In this document: positions 8,795 to 19,664 of the stretch, piece after piece
Numbering within the stretch: position 1 is the stretch's first letter
Layout of the letters: every line of letters begins with the position of its first letter
NCBI GenBank assembly: GCA_049325275.1
Contig: JBMOLU010000073.1
Coordinates: forward strand, 62,001 to 126,000
Direction: 5' to 3'
Length of the DNA stretch: 64,000 nt
Origin: CAIQJJ01 sp049325275
Lineage (GTDB): Bacteria; Chloroflexota; Anaerolineae; Anaerolineales; UBA4823
The notes under the pieces: model-generated
Seen by the model: only the letters and a program-made list of their open reading frames with translations
What the model was told of the DNA's origin: nothing
Databases searched by the model: none
Made by a program: the position numbers and the translations under genes

Positions 8795-9235
8795 ATGACT
8801 CATCCGGATGTTCGCTTTCATGAATTGGTCGCCGCATTAAAAGAACGCGACTTCCGGCTGACGCCTCAACGCCTCGAACTGGTGCGCCTGATCGCAGCCA
8901 GCGAGGGGCACCCTAGCGCCAATCAATTTTACGAAAAGATCAAGGTGAGATTTCCGACCATGAGCCAGGCGACGGTGTATAAGACCCTTGCCCTGCTCAA
9001 GGAAATGGATCAGGTGTTCGAAATCGATTTGCACGATGAAAGCCGCTACGACGGGAATCGCCCCCATCCGCACCCGCACTTGATCTGCATGAAATGCAAT
9101 CAGGTCGTCGATGGGGATATAATATTGGATCCGCAGGCGCTCAAAAGGTTGGAAGAAGCCTCGGGTTATACGATCCTGCGTCCACAGGTTTCACTTTATG
9201 GGCTATGCCCGGCTTGTAAGAAAGAAGAGCGCTGA
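8795..9235 (+). CDS. perR: PerR-type Fur-family repressor
   Basis: A 146-residue metal-dependent repressor. The N-terminal winged helix includes LTPQRLELVRLI and the recognition region SQATVYKTLALL. The C-terminal half has two CxxC pairs (C98/C101 and C138/C141) for structural zinc and a His-rich HPHPHPH stretch. The residue after CNQVV is Asp (D106), as in peroxide sensor PerR where Asp replaces the Glu of Fur, and a His at position 39 matches the oxidisable His37 region. It sits directly before katG, and both genes have similar operator-like sites. The start at 8795 is an ATG; an upstream TTG at 8774 is possible. Confidence 0.8.
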   Translation: MTHPDVRFHELVAALKERDFRLTPQRLELVRLIAASEGHPSANQFYEKIKVRFPTMSQATVYKTLALLKEMDQVFEIDLHDESRYDGNRPHPHPHLICMKCNQVVDGDIILDPQALKRLEEASGYTILRPQVSLYGLCPACKKEER

Positions 9236-9249
9236 CGCACTCTTTTTTT
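9225..9249 (+). terminator. Rho-independent terminator after perR
   Basis: AAGAG (9225-9229) pairs with CTCTT (9240-9244), extended by GC pairs after one mismatch, and runs straight into seven T. It overlaps the perR stop codon and separates it from katG. Confidence 0.55.
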
Positions 9250-9258
9250 ACGCATACT

Positions 9259-9291
9259 GGATAGTGATTATTTTTTAGGAATACCTATAAA
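9259..9291 (+). promoter_or_regulatory. katG promoter region with PerR-box-like site
   Basis: ATAGTGATTAT (9261-9271) differs by one base from the ATAATGATTAT core in front of perR. TATAAA at 9286-9291 could be the -10, giving katG a leader of roughly 125 bases. This supports peroxide-responsive control of katG by the adjacent PerR. Confidence 0.5.
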
Positions 9292-9423
9292 AAAGAAGGC
9301 CCTACCAGCTTCGCCGTGAAAGCATTCTTCATACTCAGCCTGGAAGGTCCAAAGAAAACTCACCCGATAAACGTCCGACCTCTTTTTTCAAAAACAGTTC
9401 ACACAATCCTAAGGAGTAAAGTC

Positions 9424-11607
<2,184 letters not shown>

Positions 11608-11616
11608 TTTATGGCT

Positions 11617-11658
11617 TTCAGGTGCGAATGGATGACTTCGCACCCATTCGCACCTGAA
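11617..11658 (+). terminator. Strong hairpin after katG
   Basis: A perfect 15-bp stem (11617-11631 with 11644-11658) around a 12-base loop starts 10 bases after the katG stop. No T-run follows, so it may act as a 3'-end stabiliser or factor-dependent terminator. Confidence 0.5.
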
Positions 11659-11660
11659 GT

Positions 11661-11820
11661 TAGGGCCTAACCCATAGGCTTTGTGCAGAAGAAAGCACAG
11701 AAACAAGCGCAGGGTTAGGGCCGTGCCGCCTTACGCGGGTTAGGGCCTAACCCATAGGCTTTGTGCAGAAGAAAGCACAGAAACAAGCGCAGGGTTAGGG
11801 CCGTGCCGCCTTACACGGGT
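11661..11820. repeat. 80-bp tandem duplication
   Basis: Two adjacent 80-bp units (11661-11740 and 11741-11820) are identical except for one base (11735 G, 11815 A). A few bases of a third copy (TAGG) follow. Each unit starts with the palindrome TAGGGCCTAACCC and contains GCCGTGCCGCCTTAC near its end. Related cores appear near 5197-5224 and, inverted, near 40236-40265, so the unit belongs to a dispersed family. Confidence 0.85.
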
Positions 11821-11832
11821 TAGGTAAGCACA

Positions 11833-14124
11833 ATGTCAACGCAACCCCTCATCCTTTGGTATGAACAGCCTGCTCGAAAGTGGGTCGAGGCCTTACCCGT
11901 CGGCAACGGCCGGCTGGGTGCAATGATCTTCGGCGGCGTGCCGCAGGAGCGCCTGCAACTCAACGAAGACACGCTCTATGCCGGCGGCCCATACGATCCG
12001 AACAACCCCAACGCCCTGCAAGCGCTGCCTGAAGCACGACGGCTGATTTTTGCCGGGGACTACCGCGCGGCCGATCAGTTGATTGAAGAACAAATGATGG
12101 CCCGTCCCATCAAGCAAATGCCCTACCAGCCTGTCGGCGACTTATGGCTCGACTTTCCCGGCCATGAAGACGCCGGCGAATATCGCCGTGAACTGGACCT
12201 GGACTCTGCCCTGGCGCGCGTCTCTTACCGCTGCGGCGGCGTCGCATTCACCCGTGAAATCCTTGCCAGCCCGGTGGATCAGGTCATCGCCGTACGCCTG
12301 ACTGCCAGCCGGCCGGGGCAGATCAGCTTCAGCGCCGGATTTTCCACCCCACAGGTCGCCACTATCCGTAGCGAGGCCGGCAAATTCCTTCTGGTTGACG
12401 GCCAAAATGGCGACTCATCGGAGATCACAGGCCGCTTGAAGTTCCAGGCCCGTATCCTCGTCCAGAACGAAGGCGGCACGGTCAACGCACAGCAAGGACG
12501 CCTCCTCGTTCGCCAGGCCGACGCCGCCACCCTGCTGATCGCCATTGCCACCAGCTACAAAAGCTGGAAAGATGTGGATGGCGACCCGAACGCCCTTACA
12601 CAGGCTTACCTTCAGGCGGCGTCTGCCCGGCCCTTCGATGCCTTGCGCCAGGACCACATCCGCGAACACCGGCGCCTGTTCCGACGCGTGCAACTGGACC
12701 TGGGCTACACTCCAGCCGCCGACCTGCCCACCAACGAACGCCTGCTTCGCTTCGGCGAAGGCGTCGACCCGCATCTCGCCGCGCTGTATTTTCAGTACGG
12801 CCGTTACCTGCTCATTGCGTCTTCACGTCCCGGCACGCAGCCTGCCAACTTGCAAGGCATCTGGAACGACTCGATGACGCCGCCCTGGGAGTGTAAATAC
12901 ACCGTCAATATCAACACCCAGATGAATTACTGGCCCGCCGAAGCGACCAACCTGAGCGAATGTCACGAACCGCTGCTGCAAATGGTGATGGAACTGCCCG
13001 AGCCTGGCAGCCGTACCGCCCGGGTGCATTATGGTGCTGGTGGGTGGGTCTGCCATCACAACACAGACTTATGGCGGGCCACAGCCCCCATCGACGGTCC
13101 CCTGTGGGGGTTCTGGCCGACGGGTGGGGCCTGGCTCTGCCTGCACTTATGGGAGCACTATGCCTTCTCTGGCGACCGGGCCTTCCTGGCGAAGGCTTAC
13201 CCGGTCATGAAAGGCGCGGCGCGTTTCTTCCTTGAAAGCCTCGTGGAAGACCCTAAAACCGGCTGGCTCGTCACCTGCCCCAGCATTTCGCCGGAAAACG
13301 CGCATCCTGCCGGGGTTGCCGTTTGCGCCGGGCCGGCGATGGATGCCCAAATTCTGCGCGATCTGTTCGATGGTTGCATGCGCGCCGCCGAAGTTCTCGC
13401 AATCGACGAAGCCTTGTGCAGCGAGCTGGCGGCCGTACGCGACCGCCTGCCGCCGATACAAATCGGCGAGGCAGGCCAGGTGCAGGAATGGCTCGAAGAT
13501 TGGGACATGCAAGCCCCCGAGCGGCAACACCGGCACGTCTCGCACCTGTTCGGCCTGTATCCCGCGGCGCAAATCACTCCCGAGAAAACGCCAGCCCTGT
13601 TTGCCGCCGCCCGGCGGACGCTCGAACTACGTGGAGATGTGGGCACGGGTTGGAGCCTGGCCTGGAAAATCAACTTCTGGGCGCGCCTGCTCGACGGCGA
13701 TCACGCCTACTTTCTCCTCGAGAAAGCCCTCACCCCCATAGAAACGCCGCAAACCGACTATCACGGCGGCGGCGGCGTATACGCCAACCTGTTCGACGCC
13801 CACCCGCCCTTCCAAATCGACGGCAACTTCGGGGCCACGGCAGGGATCGCCGAAATGCTGCTGCAATCGCATAACGGCGAAATCCATCTGCTGCCGGCGC
13901 TGCCCAAGGCCTGGGCACAGGGCAGAGTGACCGGGCTATGTGCGCGCGGTGGGTTTGTGGTGGATATAAACTGGGCGCAGGGGAAGCTTGTCAGCACGTC
14001 CATCCACAGCACTTACGGAACAGATTGCATCGTCCGCTATCGGATGCACACAGCCCGGCTGGCGTTGTCCCCCGGCACATCGCTCTTGCTCGACGCCGAG
14101 TTGCGGCATCTTCCAGAGAGATAA
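11833..14124 (+). CDS. GH95 alpha-L-fucosidase
   Basis: A 763-residue family-95 glycoside hydrolase, inverting enzymes that release alpha-1,2-linked L-fucose (or L-galactose) from glycans. The N-terminal block WVEALPVGNGRLGAMIFGG is diagnostic. Candidate catalytic residues are E488 (SISPEN, general acid), N359 and N361 (VNINTQMNYWPAE) and D663 (FQIDGNFGATAG), matching the Asn-activated carboxylate mechanism described for bifidobacterial AfcA. The architecture is the family's: an N-terminal beta domain, an (alpha/alpha)6 barrel and a C-terminal beta domain. There is no signal peptide, so it should act inside the cell on imported oligosaccharides. It starts right after the 80-bp repeats with no obvious ribosome-binding site. 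A two-component system follows on the opposite strand. Confidence 0.92.
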   Translation: MSTQPLILWYEQPARKWVEALPVGNGRLGAMIFGGVPQERLQLNEDTLYAGGPYDPNNPNALQALPEARRLIFAGDYRAADQLIEEQMMARPIKQMPYQPVGDLWLDFPGHEDAGEYRRELDLDSALARVSYRCGGVAFTREILASPVDQVIAVRLTASRPGQISFSAGFSTPQVATIRSEAGKFLLVDGQNGDSSEITGRLKFQARILVQNEGGTVNAQQGRLLVRQADAATLLIAIATSYKSWKDVDGDPNALTQAYLQAASARPFDALRQDHIREHRRLFRRVQLDLGYTPAADLPTNERLLRFGEGVDPHLAALYFQYGRYLLIASSRPGTQPANLQGIWNDSMTPPWECKYTVNINTQMNYWPAEATNLSECHEPLLQMVMELPEPGSRTARVHYGAGGWVCHHNTDLWRATAPIDGPLWGFWPTGGAWLCLHLWEHYAFSGDRAFLAKAYPVMKGAARFFLESLVEDPKTGWLVTCPSISPENAHPAGVAVCAGPAMDAQILRDLFDGCMRAAEVLAIDEALCSELAAVRDRLPPIQIGEAGQVQEWLEDWDMQAPERQHRHVSHLFGLYPAAQITPEKTPALFAAARRTLELRGDVGTGWSLAWKINFWARLLDGDHAYFLLEKALTPIETPQTDYHGGGGVYANLFDAHPPFQIDGNFGATAGIAEMLLQSHNGEIHLLPALPKAWAQGRVTGLCARGGFVVDINWAQGKLVSTSIHSTYGTDCIVRYRMHTARLALSPGTSLLLDAELRHLPER

Positions 14125-14142
14125 CGTGCTGCGCCAAGAAGC

Positions 14143-14805
14143 TTACTCGGGTTTCAGCAGCCCAAGCTCACGGGCGCGCAGGGCAGCCTGGGTGCGATCT
14201 TGCACCGCCAGTTTGTCCAAAATGGCCGAAACGTAGTTTTTGACCGTCCCCTCGGCCAGGAATAACTGGCTGGCGATCTGGCGGTTGTTTGCGCCCAAGG
14301 CCAGCAGGCGCAGAATCTCCTGTTCGCGCTCAGACAACGGCTCCGGCAGCCGGTCGAGCGCCGAGCGGGTTGGCTCTGCCAGGCGCGAGAATTCGGCCAG
14401 AACTTTGCGCGCCACCGAAGGCTCGATCAAAGCACCGCCGGCGGCAACTTTGCGGATCGCCTCGGCCAGTTCCTGGCCGGAAACATCCTTGAGCAGGTAT
14501 CCGAGCGCCCCAGCGCGCAGCCCGTCGAAGACGTATGCATCGTCGTCGAAAGTGGTCAGGATGATGATGCGCGCTTCGGGCCAGCGCTGGCGCAGGCGGC
14601 GCGTCGTTTCCACCCCGTCCAGGCGGGGCATACGGATGTCCATCAACACCACATCCGGTTGGAACACTTCGTACTGTGCGATGGCCATCAGGCCATCCTC
14701 GGCCTCGGCTGCGATCTCCAGGTCGTTTTCCAGTTCCAACAACGTGCGCAGGCCTTCGCGCATCAGGCGTTGGTCATCGACGATCAAAACACGAATGGCT
14801 GTCAC
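14143..14805 (-). CDS. NarL/LuxR-type response regulator
   Basis: A 220-residue regulator with an N-terminal receiver (acidic pair D10-D11, phosphoacceptor D56 in VVLMDIRMP, Lys in GYLLKD) and a C-terminal LuxR helix-turn-helix (LSEREQEILRLLALGANNRQIA, continuing EGTVKNYVS). Its start is a GTG at 14805 overlapping the kinase stop codon (GTGA), so the two are translationally coupled and form a two-component pair. A longer frame to 14961 runs inside the kinase and should be ignored. The target is unknown; no obvious operator palindrome is seen nearby. Confidence 0.92.
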   Translation of the reverse strand: MTAIRVLIVDDQRLMREGLRTLLELENDLEIAAEAEDGLMAIAQYEVFQPDVVLMDIRMPRLDGVETTRRLRQRWPEARIIILTTFDDDAYVFDGLRAGALGYLLKDVSGQELAEAIRKVAAGGALIEPSVARKVLAEFSRLAEPTRSALDRLPEPLSEREQEILRLLALGANNRQIASQLFLAEGTVKNYVSAILDKLAVQDRTQAALRARELGLLKPE

Positions 14806-15986
14806 TGCGAATTCCCTTCCTGGGTGGGGAGCTGGAGCGCCAGGATCACGCCGCCGTCCGGGCGGTTCGACAGGCTGATGGCGCCACCCAGTTGCGCCGC
14901 CCGCTCTTGCAGGCCAAGCAAACCAAAACCGGCGTTGGGGAAGCTGCCGACCAAGCCACAACCATCATCGATCACCAGCAGGCAGATGCGATCGCCTTCA
15001 CACTCCAGGCGCAGCCACGCGTGCTTTGCGGCGGCGTGGCGTTGGATATTGGTCAGGCCTTCTTGTGCGGTGCGGTAAAGGGCCAGGCGCTGCGAAGCGG
15101 TTACCTTGCAGTCGCTTTCAGGCAAATCTAACTGGATTACCAGACCGGTCGCTTGTTGGAAGCTGGCTGCCAGGTGGCGCAGCGCCTGGGGAAGCGGCAG
15201 CTCGATTTCAAGCGGCTCGCGCAGCCGCCCGACGGTCTGGCGCAGGTCTTGCAGCGCATCCCGCACCTGCTGGCGGCTGGCGCCGATCATGGCCGCCGCC
15301 CGCACAGGCTCGCCGGATACCAGGCGTTGCGCACCTTCCAGTTGGACGGCCGCGCTCGTCAGCCTGTGGCCGATGGTGTCGTGTACTTCGCGCGCCAGGC
15401 GGTTCCGTTCTTCGACGACGGCCAGCATTTCGATCTGTGCAGCATATTCTTCGAGCTGGCGGTTTTTGGCCTGTAGTTCGTTTAGCAGCAAGGCGTTTTG
15501 GCGCTGGCTGAGGCGCGCCTGGGCCAGCGCGTTGGTGACGACCCCGAAGAACAGGTACCCGCCTGCATAAGCAGCCGTTGCCTGCAACCCGCTGTTCGGC
15601 CCCTGCTGCTCGAAGAAAAACCAGCCGGTAAGCAGGCTGAAACCTGCCAGCCACAGCAAACCCCATCGCAGCGGGTTGTAGAGCATGACCGTCACGCTTA
15701 AGATGAAAAACAGGAAGACGAATGAAGAACCGGCGCTGGGGGTCTCGATGAGGGCGACAATCAGTGCCGTTTGCAAGGCAACGATCAGATTACCCAGGCG
15801 TTGGCTCTTTGGTGAGCCGTTCTGTTCCGGCAGGCGATTGTGGAGAATGCCAAATCCTAAGAGGAAGCCCAGGGCCAGCCAGCGCAGCAGGATACGTTCC
15901 ATTTCCCACAAACCGGCGGCCGTGATACCAACCAGGGCGAGGTAAGCGAAAAGCGAGAGTTGATCGAAGCGGGAAAAACGCTGCAT
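14802..15986 (-). CDS. DesK/NarX-type sensor histidine kinase
   Basis: A 394-residue membrane kinase. About five or six hydrophobic segments fill residues 10-155 with no large extracytoplasmic domain, followed by a short coiled coil (LNELQAKNRQLEEYAAQIEML). The HisKA_3 dimerisation helix has H202 in LAREVHDTIGHRLT. The HATPase domain ends with DDGCGLV and GFGLLGLQERAAQLGG. This architecture senses membrane or small-molecule signals through the membrane segments. It is coupled to the response regulator by a 4-base overlap. Confidence 0.9.
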   Translation of the reverse strand: MQRFSRFDQLSLFAYLALVGITAAGLWEMERILLRWLALGFLLGFGILHNRLPEQNGSPKSQRLGNLIVALQTALIVALIETPSAGSSFVFLFFILSVTVMLYNPLRWGLLWLAGFSLLTGWFFFEQQGPNSGLQATAAYAGGYLFFGVVTNALAQARLSQRQNALLLNELQAKNRQLEEYAAQIEMLAVVEERNRLAREVHDTIGHRLTSAAVQLEGAQRLVSGEPVRAAAMIGASRQQVRDALQDLRQTVGRLREPLEIELPLPQALRHLAASFQQATGLVIQLDLPESDCKVTASQRLALYRTAQEGLTNIQRHAAAKHAWLRLECEGDRICLLVIDDGCGLVGSFPNAGFGLLGLQERAAQLGGAISLSNRPDGGVILALQLPTQEGNSQ

Positions 15987-16006
15987 CCATGCATTAAACC
16001 ATAAAA

Positions 16007-16051
16007 CGCAACCTGGTGAGGGACAGTCATCACCAGGTTGCGTCGTTTTTT
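16007..16051. terminator. Bidirectional rho-independent terminator
   Basis: CGCAACCTGGTGA (16007-16019) pairs perfectly with TCACCAGGTTGCG (16030-16042). On the plus strand TCGTTTTTT follows; on the minus strand TTTTAT follows. On the minus strand it ends the bactofilin-like transcript before the kinase gene. Confidence 0.85.
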
Positions 16052-16056
16052 AGCAA

Positions 16057-17391
16057 TCAGGCCTGAACGGCCACTGAAAGGTCCACAGGGGCTTCAGGCG
16101 CCGGGTGGCCCGGCCAGAGTCGCAGGACGATAGCGCCCAGGCCGGCCAGGATGATCAAGAATTCGAGCAACCCACCCGCCACCGGTATGGCGAAGATCAG
16201 GCCCAGGATCGACAGGCCAATCAGCAGGGGGGCATAGATCTTGCTGTTCCAATCCGGGCGGATACGGTTGAGTATCCAGCGCCCGACCAGGTAAGCGATG
16301 ATCGCTTGGCACAGGTAACCAAACGCGAAGATGAAAGCGACAAAGGCCAGGCCGAGCAGGGGAAACCCGGTCAACAGCGTCAGGCCCGTCAGGTTGCCCA
16401 GGCTCAGCAGTGCAAAGATCACGGCGAGCACGATCACGACGCCCAGTGCCACAACCCAGGCGAGCGGCGCCGCAACCAGGCCGACCAAACCGATCCCGAG
16501 GCTGTGAAGCGGGCGTGCGAGCAGCTTTTCGGCCGGGCCGGTGACCCAGCGAGGGGCCAGCCAGGCGATCAACAGGCCGATCAATAGCAGGGCAATCAGA
16601 CGGCGCAGCGCGTCGAGTACATAAGATGAGGTGCTGTTCCGCAGGGCCAGTTCCCGCGAGATCTGCGCATCTTGCGGCGGCAGGGTATGTTTCACATCGG
16701 TTGCCACATCGTTCGCCGCACCGACCGCCTGAGCGCTGGTATATTCCAGGCGCCCGGCGACATGTGCTTCCGAGCCAAAGGTCAGGCCGGCAGGGACGGA
16801 TGGCATGGGCGGCATATTCCTGCCATATTGATAATAATTGGGGGAAAAGCTATTGCTAGCCGTATCGACGGCAATCTTCGCATTCCGGCCGACGGTGCCT
16901 TCCAGGCGCAGGCGGCTGCTGCCTGCCAACAGATCCTTGGTCACCTGACCGGAGACCAGGCCCTGGCCGGCGCCGATCAGCAGCGAACCGCCGATCTGGC
17001 TGCCTGCCTGGCTTTCGACGCTCGCGCCGGCTGTATAGGCATTGTATTGGATGCGGGCATCCGGGCCAAGCGTCACTGCCGAGCCTGCAGCGAGCAGAGC
17101 GTAACCTACTTCACCGTTGATGGTAACGGATGAACCGGCCGCAAACACATTGCCGGTGACCTTGCCGTTGATGATCACGGTTTCACCCCCTGCGACCAGG
17201 TCCCCGTTGATCGTGCCATCCACGATCACTTCATTGCCGGCGATGAACAGATCGTCATCGATGACTTCATCCTTCGCAACCACCACACGCTCCCCGCCGC
17301 GGCCTTCGTACGCCGATGCCGCTGGCACGAAAACGAACAGCGCCAGGGCGAGTAAGGTAAACCAGGTAAAGATACGAGTTTTGTGACTCAT
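16057..17391 (-). CDS. Bactofilin-like polymer-forming protein with membrane domain
   Basis: A 444-residue protein with a cleavable signal peptide (ending about ASAYEG). Residues about 30-170 are short beta-helical repeats typical of bactofilin/polymer-forming domains (VIVDGTINGDLVAGGETVII, VTGNVFAAGSSVTI). A linker with a Tyr/Pro/Met-rich patch leads to about five membrane segments (residues about 260-430). The beta-helix should therefore lie outside the cytoplasmic membrane, unlike cytoskeletal bactofilins. GGAGG precedes the ATG. The function may be envelope scaffolding; this is inference. Confidence 0.75.
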   Translation of the reverse strand: MSHKTRIFTWFTLLALALFVFVPAASAYEGRGGERVVVAKDEVIDDDLFIAGNEVIVDGTINGDLVAGGETVIINGKVTGNVFAAGSSVTINGEVGYALLAAGSAVTLGPDARIQYNAYTAGASVESQAGSQIGGSLLIGAGQGLVSGQVTKDLLAGSSRLRLEGTVGRNAKIAVDTASNSFSPNYYQYGRNMPPMPSVPAGLTFGSEAHVAGRLEYTSAQAVGAANDVATDVKHTLPPQDAQISRELALRNSTSSYVLDALRRLIALLLIGLLIAWLAPRWVTGPAEKLLARPLHSLGIGLVGLVAAPLAWVVALGVVIVLAVIFALLSLGNLTGLTLLTGFPLLGLAFVAFIFAFGYLCQAIIAYLVGRWILNRIRPDWNSKIYAPLLIGLSILGLIFAIPVAGGLLEFLIILAGLGAIVLRLWPGHPAPEAPVDLSVAVQA

Positions 17392-17531
17392 GTTGACCTC
17401 CAGATTTGTGAACTAAGTTTCCCCGATCATATCGAGGCCCGGTCACTTCCCACAGTGCCAGAAGTCATCTCGGCAGTCACATGACCGGCTTGCTGCGGTG
17501 TAAACCGCTCTTATCAGCGCACATCGTCTCG

Positions 17532-18524
17532 TTAATCCGTTTTCGCGCCAAAGGCGGTGCCTGGTCGGCGCGCCCGGACTTTTCGCCACAGTGTGCCCAG
17601 CGCCAGCGTGGCGCCCAGGCTGACTGCGGCCTTGCCGATTTCTCCCTCCAGAATGGCGAGAAATCCGAAGGCGATAAAGAAACTCAGAAAGCCGGTCAGC
17701 AGTGCAAAGCGTTGGTGGTCATCCAGGTTGTGCCCATTTCCCGACCACTTGAGGAACAACAGGAAAGTGATCCCCTGCAATACAAGCAGGCCTGTGAAAA
17801 AGGGCAAAAATGGAATGGGCGTGAGTTCAGGGAGAACGAAGCCCAAGAAGAAGGTCGTCCACACGTTCGCCATTCCCAACAAAAAGAACCACAGCGCCGG
17901 CTTTGTGGGCATGGGCTTGGCCGATGGCCATTCCCAACGTAGAAAACGCGCTGCGACGATCAACACAACAATCACTCCCCATACACCCGCATACCCATAC
18001 CAGGCAGGCCAGTAAGACGTCATCCACAGGCCAGCCGGAATCCACAACAGCAAACCCAGCGTGCAAGCCATCAGCCCGCGCCTGCTAACCCAGGGTACGT
18101 ATCGCCGTTCGGGATAGAGCAGTTCGGTCAGCAAGATGCTGGAAACGATGCTGATGAGGATGTGAAAGTGAATCAACAAAAAGCCATACCACCAATGGAT
18201 GCCTCCATTGTAGCCAAGCGCTTCCAGCGCGCCCAGTTCGGACCAATCGGGGTTGAAGAACGAACGCACGACGACGCCTTCTTCGAACAATCCATAGGCA
18301 GCCGCCAACGGCACGATATTCCAGCGGCCGCGCCCCCAACGCATCGACAACTCACGGCAAAGTACGGCGCCGAAGCCGTAGGGCAGCGCCAGGAGCACGA
18401 AAGTGAGCGGATTGAAGAACTCAAGCGGTCCCTGGTGCCCGGAAACCAGTTCACCCAACAAGGGGGCAAGCAGTAACAATGCCAGGCCCGGAGGCATATG
18501 GGAAAGCGTGTTGGGTTTCGACAT
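17532..18524 (-). CDS. Multi-pass membrane protein, unknown
   Basis: A 330-residue integral membrane protein with about nine hydrophobic segments. A motif YGLFEEGVVVRSFF in the third segment superficially resembles the EExxxR motif of CPBP membrane proteases, but the later His motifs expected of that family are not clear (a GFLLIHFHI segment follows). I would call it an unknown membrane protein with a weak CPBP-like hint. It lies 36 bases downstream of the next lipoprotein gene on the same strand, so the two may be cotranscribed. Confidence 0.65.
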   Translation of the reverse strand: MSKPNTLSHMPPGLALLLLAPLLGELVSGHQGPLEFFNPLTFVLLALPYGFGAVLCRELSMRWGRGRWNIVPLAAAYGLFEEGVVVRSFFNPDWSELGALEALGYNGGIHWWYGFLLIHFHILISIVSSILLTELLYPERRYVPWVSRRGLMACTLGLLLWIPAGLWMTSYWPAWYGYAGVWGVIVVLIVAARFLRWEWPSAKPMPTKPALWFFLLGMANVWTTFFLGFVLPELTPIPFLPFFTGLLVLQGITFLLFLKWSGNGHNLDDHQRFALLTGFLSFFIAFGFLAILEGEIGKAAVSLGATLALGTLWRKVRARRPGTAFGAKTD

Positions 18525-18560
18525 TACGTTTTCTCACGACACGTTCGCAGCATCCGCGGG

Positions 18561-19547
18561 TTACTTGAAGACCAGGCGTTGTGGCGCTCCAAAGCTTCCA
18601 TCGCGTTGGGGAACCGACATGAGAATCTCCGCTTTCCAGGCCGGAACGGAAGTGTCAAACCGTACAAAGAACATCGTGCCATCTTTCGTAAAGCTTGGCT
18701 CCGCCCACACATGATAGTGATTGGCGTCGGCAAATCCTGTGACCTGAACGGCTGCCGGTGTTCCCCATTCGGCCGAAGCGCTTTCCCGGGTGGCACACAA
18801 CAGGGTTGCGTTGGCATCGTCGTCGAGCCGGCTGAAGCAAAAGCGCGTCTCCGCATCGTTTACCCAGGGCTGAGAGTCACGAACGTCGCTTTGGAATGCC
18901 TCAGGCATCAATTCGGCAGGCGCCCATTGGTTGGGTCCGATGCTTTGCGCCCAGTAAAGCGCACCTTTTCCCTCGTCGCGCCAGAAGTACAGGTTTCCAC
19001 TGGGAACCAGATGGAAATCTGTATACCCCGTTTCCTCGTACATTCCCAACTCCCCGGGAAGTTTTTCCAGCGCCCCCCAGGGCTCACCTTTGCTGTTCCT
19101 CCGGGAGATGAACGTACCTGAAAGTGCGGATTCCGTGACCGACCACCTGCTAAATATCAATACCGTCTGTTCATCGTTTGTCCAGGGGCTGCTTTCCATG
19201 TGTTCCGAGTTGACGATGGGGCCAAGATTTTGGGGGTGGCTCCAGGTCCCGTCAGGATTCTTCAAGCTTACGTAAAGATCTGAGTTCCACCAGTATGGGC
19301 CACTTTTTCCGTGATGTCCGGGCAAATGGGCTGTGACGGGCCTGGCGGATTGATCTTCTGTCAGAATTTGCAGCGTTGAAACGACACTATGAAGAAAGTA
19401 AATCGCCGAGCCATCTGGAACGACATAGGCTGAATCGATATACCCTGCGGGGAAAGGTGGAAGTTCGTTTTGAGAAGGCAGGGTGCATCCAAAACACCAC
19501 GTGAGAATTAAGGGCACAACCAAGCCAGTGCGTATATTTCGGTTCAT
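18561..19547 (-). CDS. PD40-type beta-propeller lipoprotein
   Basis: A 328-residue predicted lipoprotein: MNRNIRTGL, hydrophobic segment, lipobox-like WCFGC. The mature part has repeated strands such as VPDGSAIYFL, SSPWTNDEQTVLIFSR and PSFTKDGTMFFVR, matching WD40-like PD40 propellers. The ATG at 19547 sits 7 bases after AAGGA; a GTG one codon earlier is possible. It presumably binds a ligand or protein outside the membrane. The neighbouring FGE-like fusion is also a lipoprotein on the same strand. Confidence 0.7.
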   Translation of the reverse strand: MNRNIRTGLVVPLILTWCFGCTLPSQNELPPFPAGYIDSAYVVPDGSAIYFLHSVVSTLQILTEDQSARPVTAHLPGHHGKSGPYWWNSDLYVSLKNPDGTWSHPQNLGPIVNSEHMESSPWTNDEQTVLIFSRWSVTESALSGTFISRRNSKGEPWGALEKLPGELGMYEETGYTDFHLVPSGNLYFWRDEGKGALYWAQSIGPNQWAPAELMPEAFQSDVRDSQPWVNDAETRFCFSRLDDDANATLLCATRESASAEWGTPAAVQVTGFADANHYHVWAEPSFTKDGTMFFVRFDTSVPAWKAEILMSVPQRDGSFGAPQRLVFK

Positions 19548-19664
19548 CACTTGTTCCTTATCATCGATTGTTGATTCGACAGGTATACAAGTGAAAGTGA
19601 CAAAAAGTTGCGCCCTCGTCCCATCCCAACCATCTACCCAGCAACCCTGCGGCGGGCAAACTCT

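Noticed and set aside
11661..11820. CRISPR array
   Set aside because: Only two adjacent 80-bp copies with no spacers, and no cas genes in the window.
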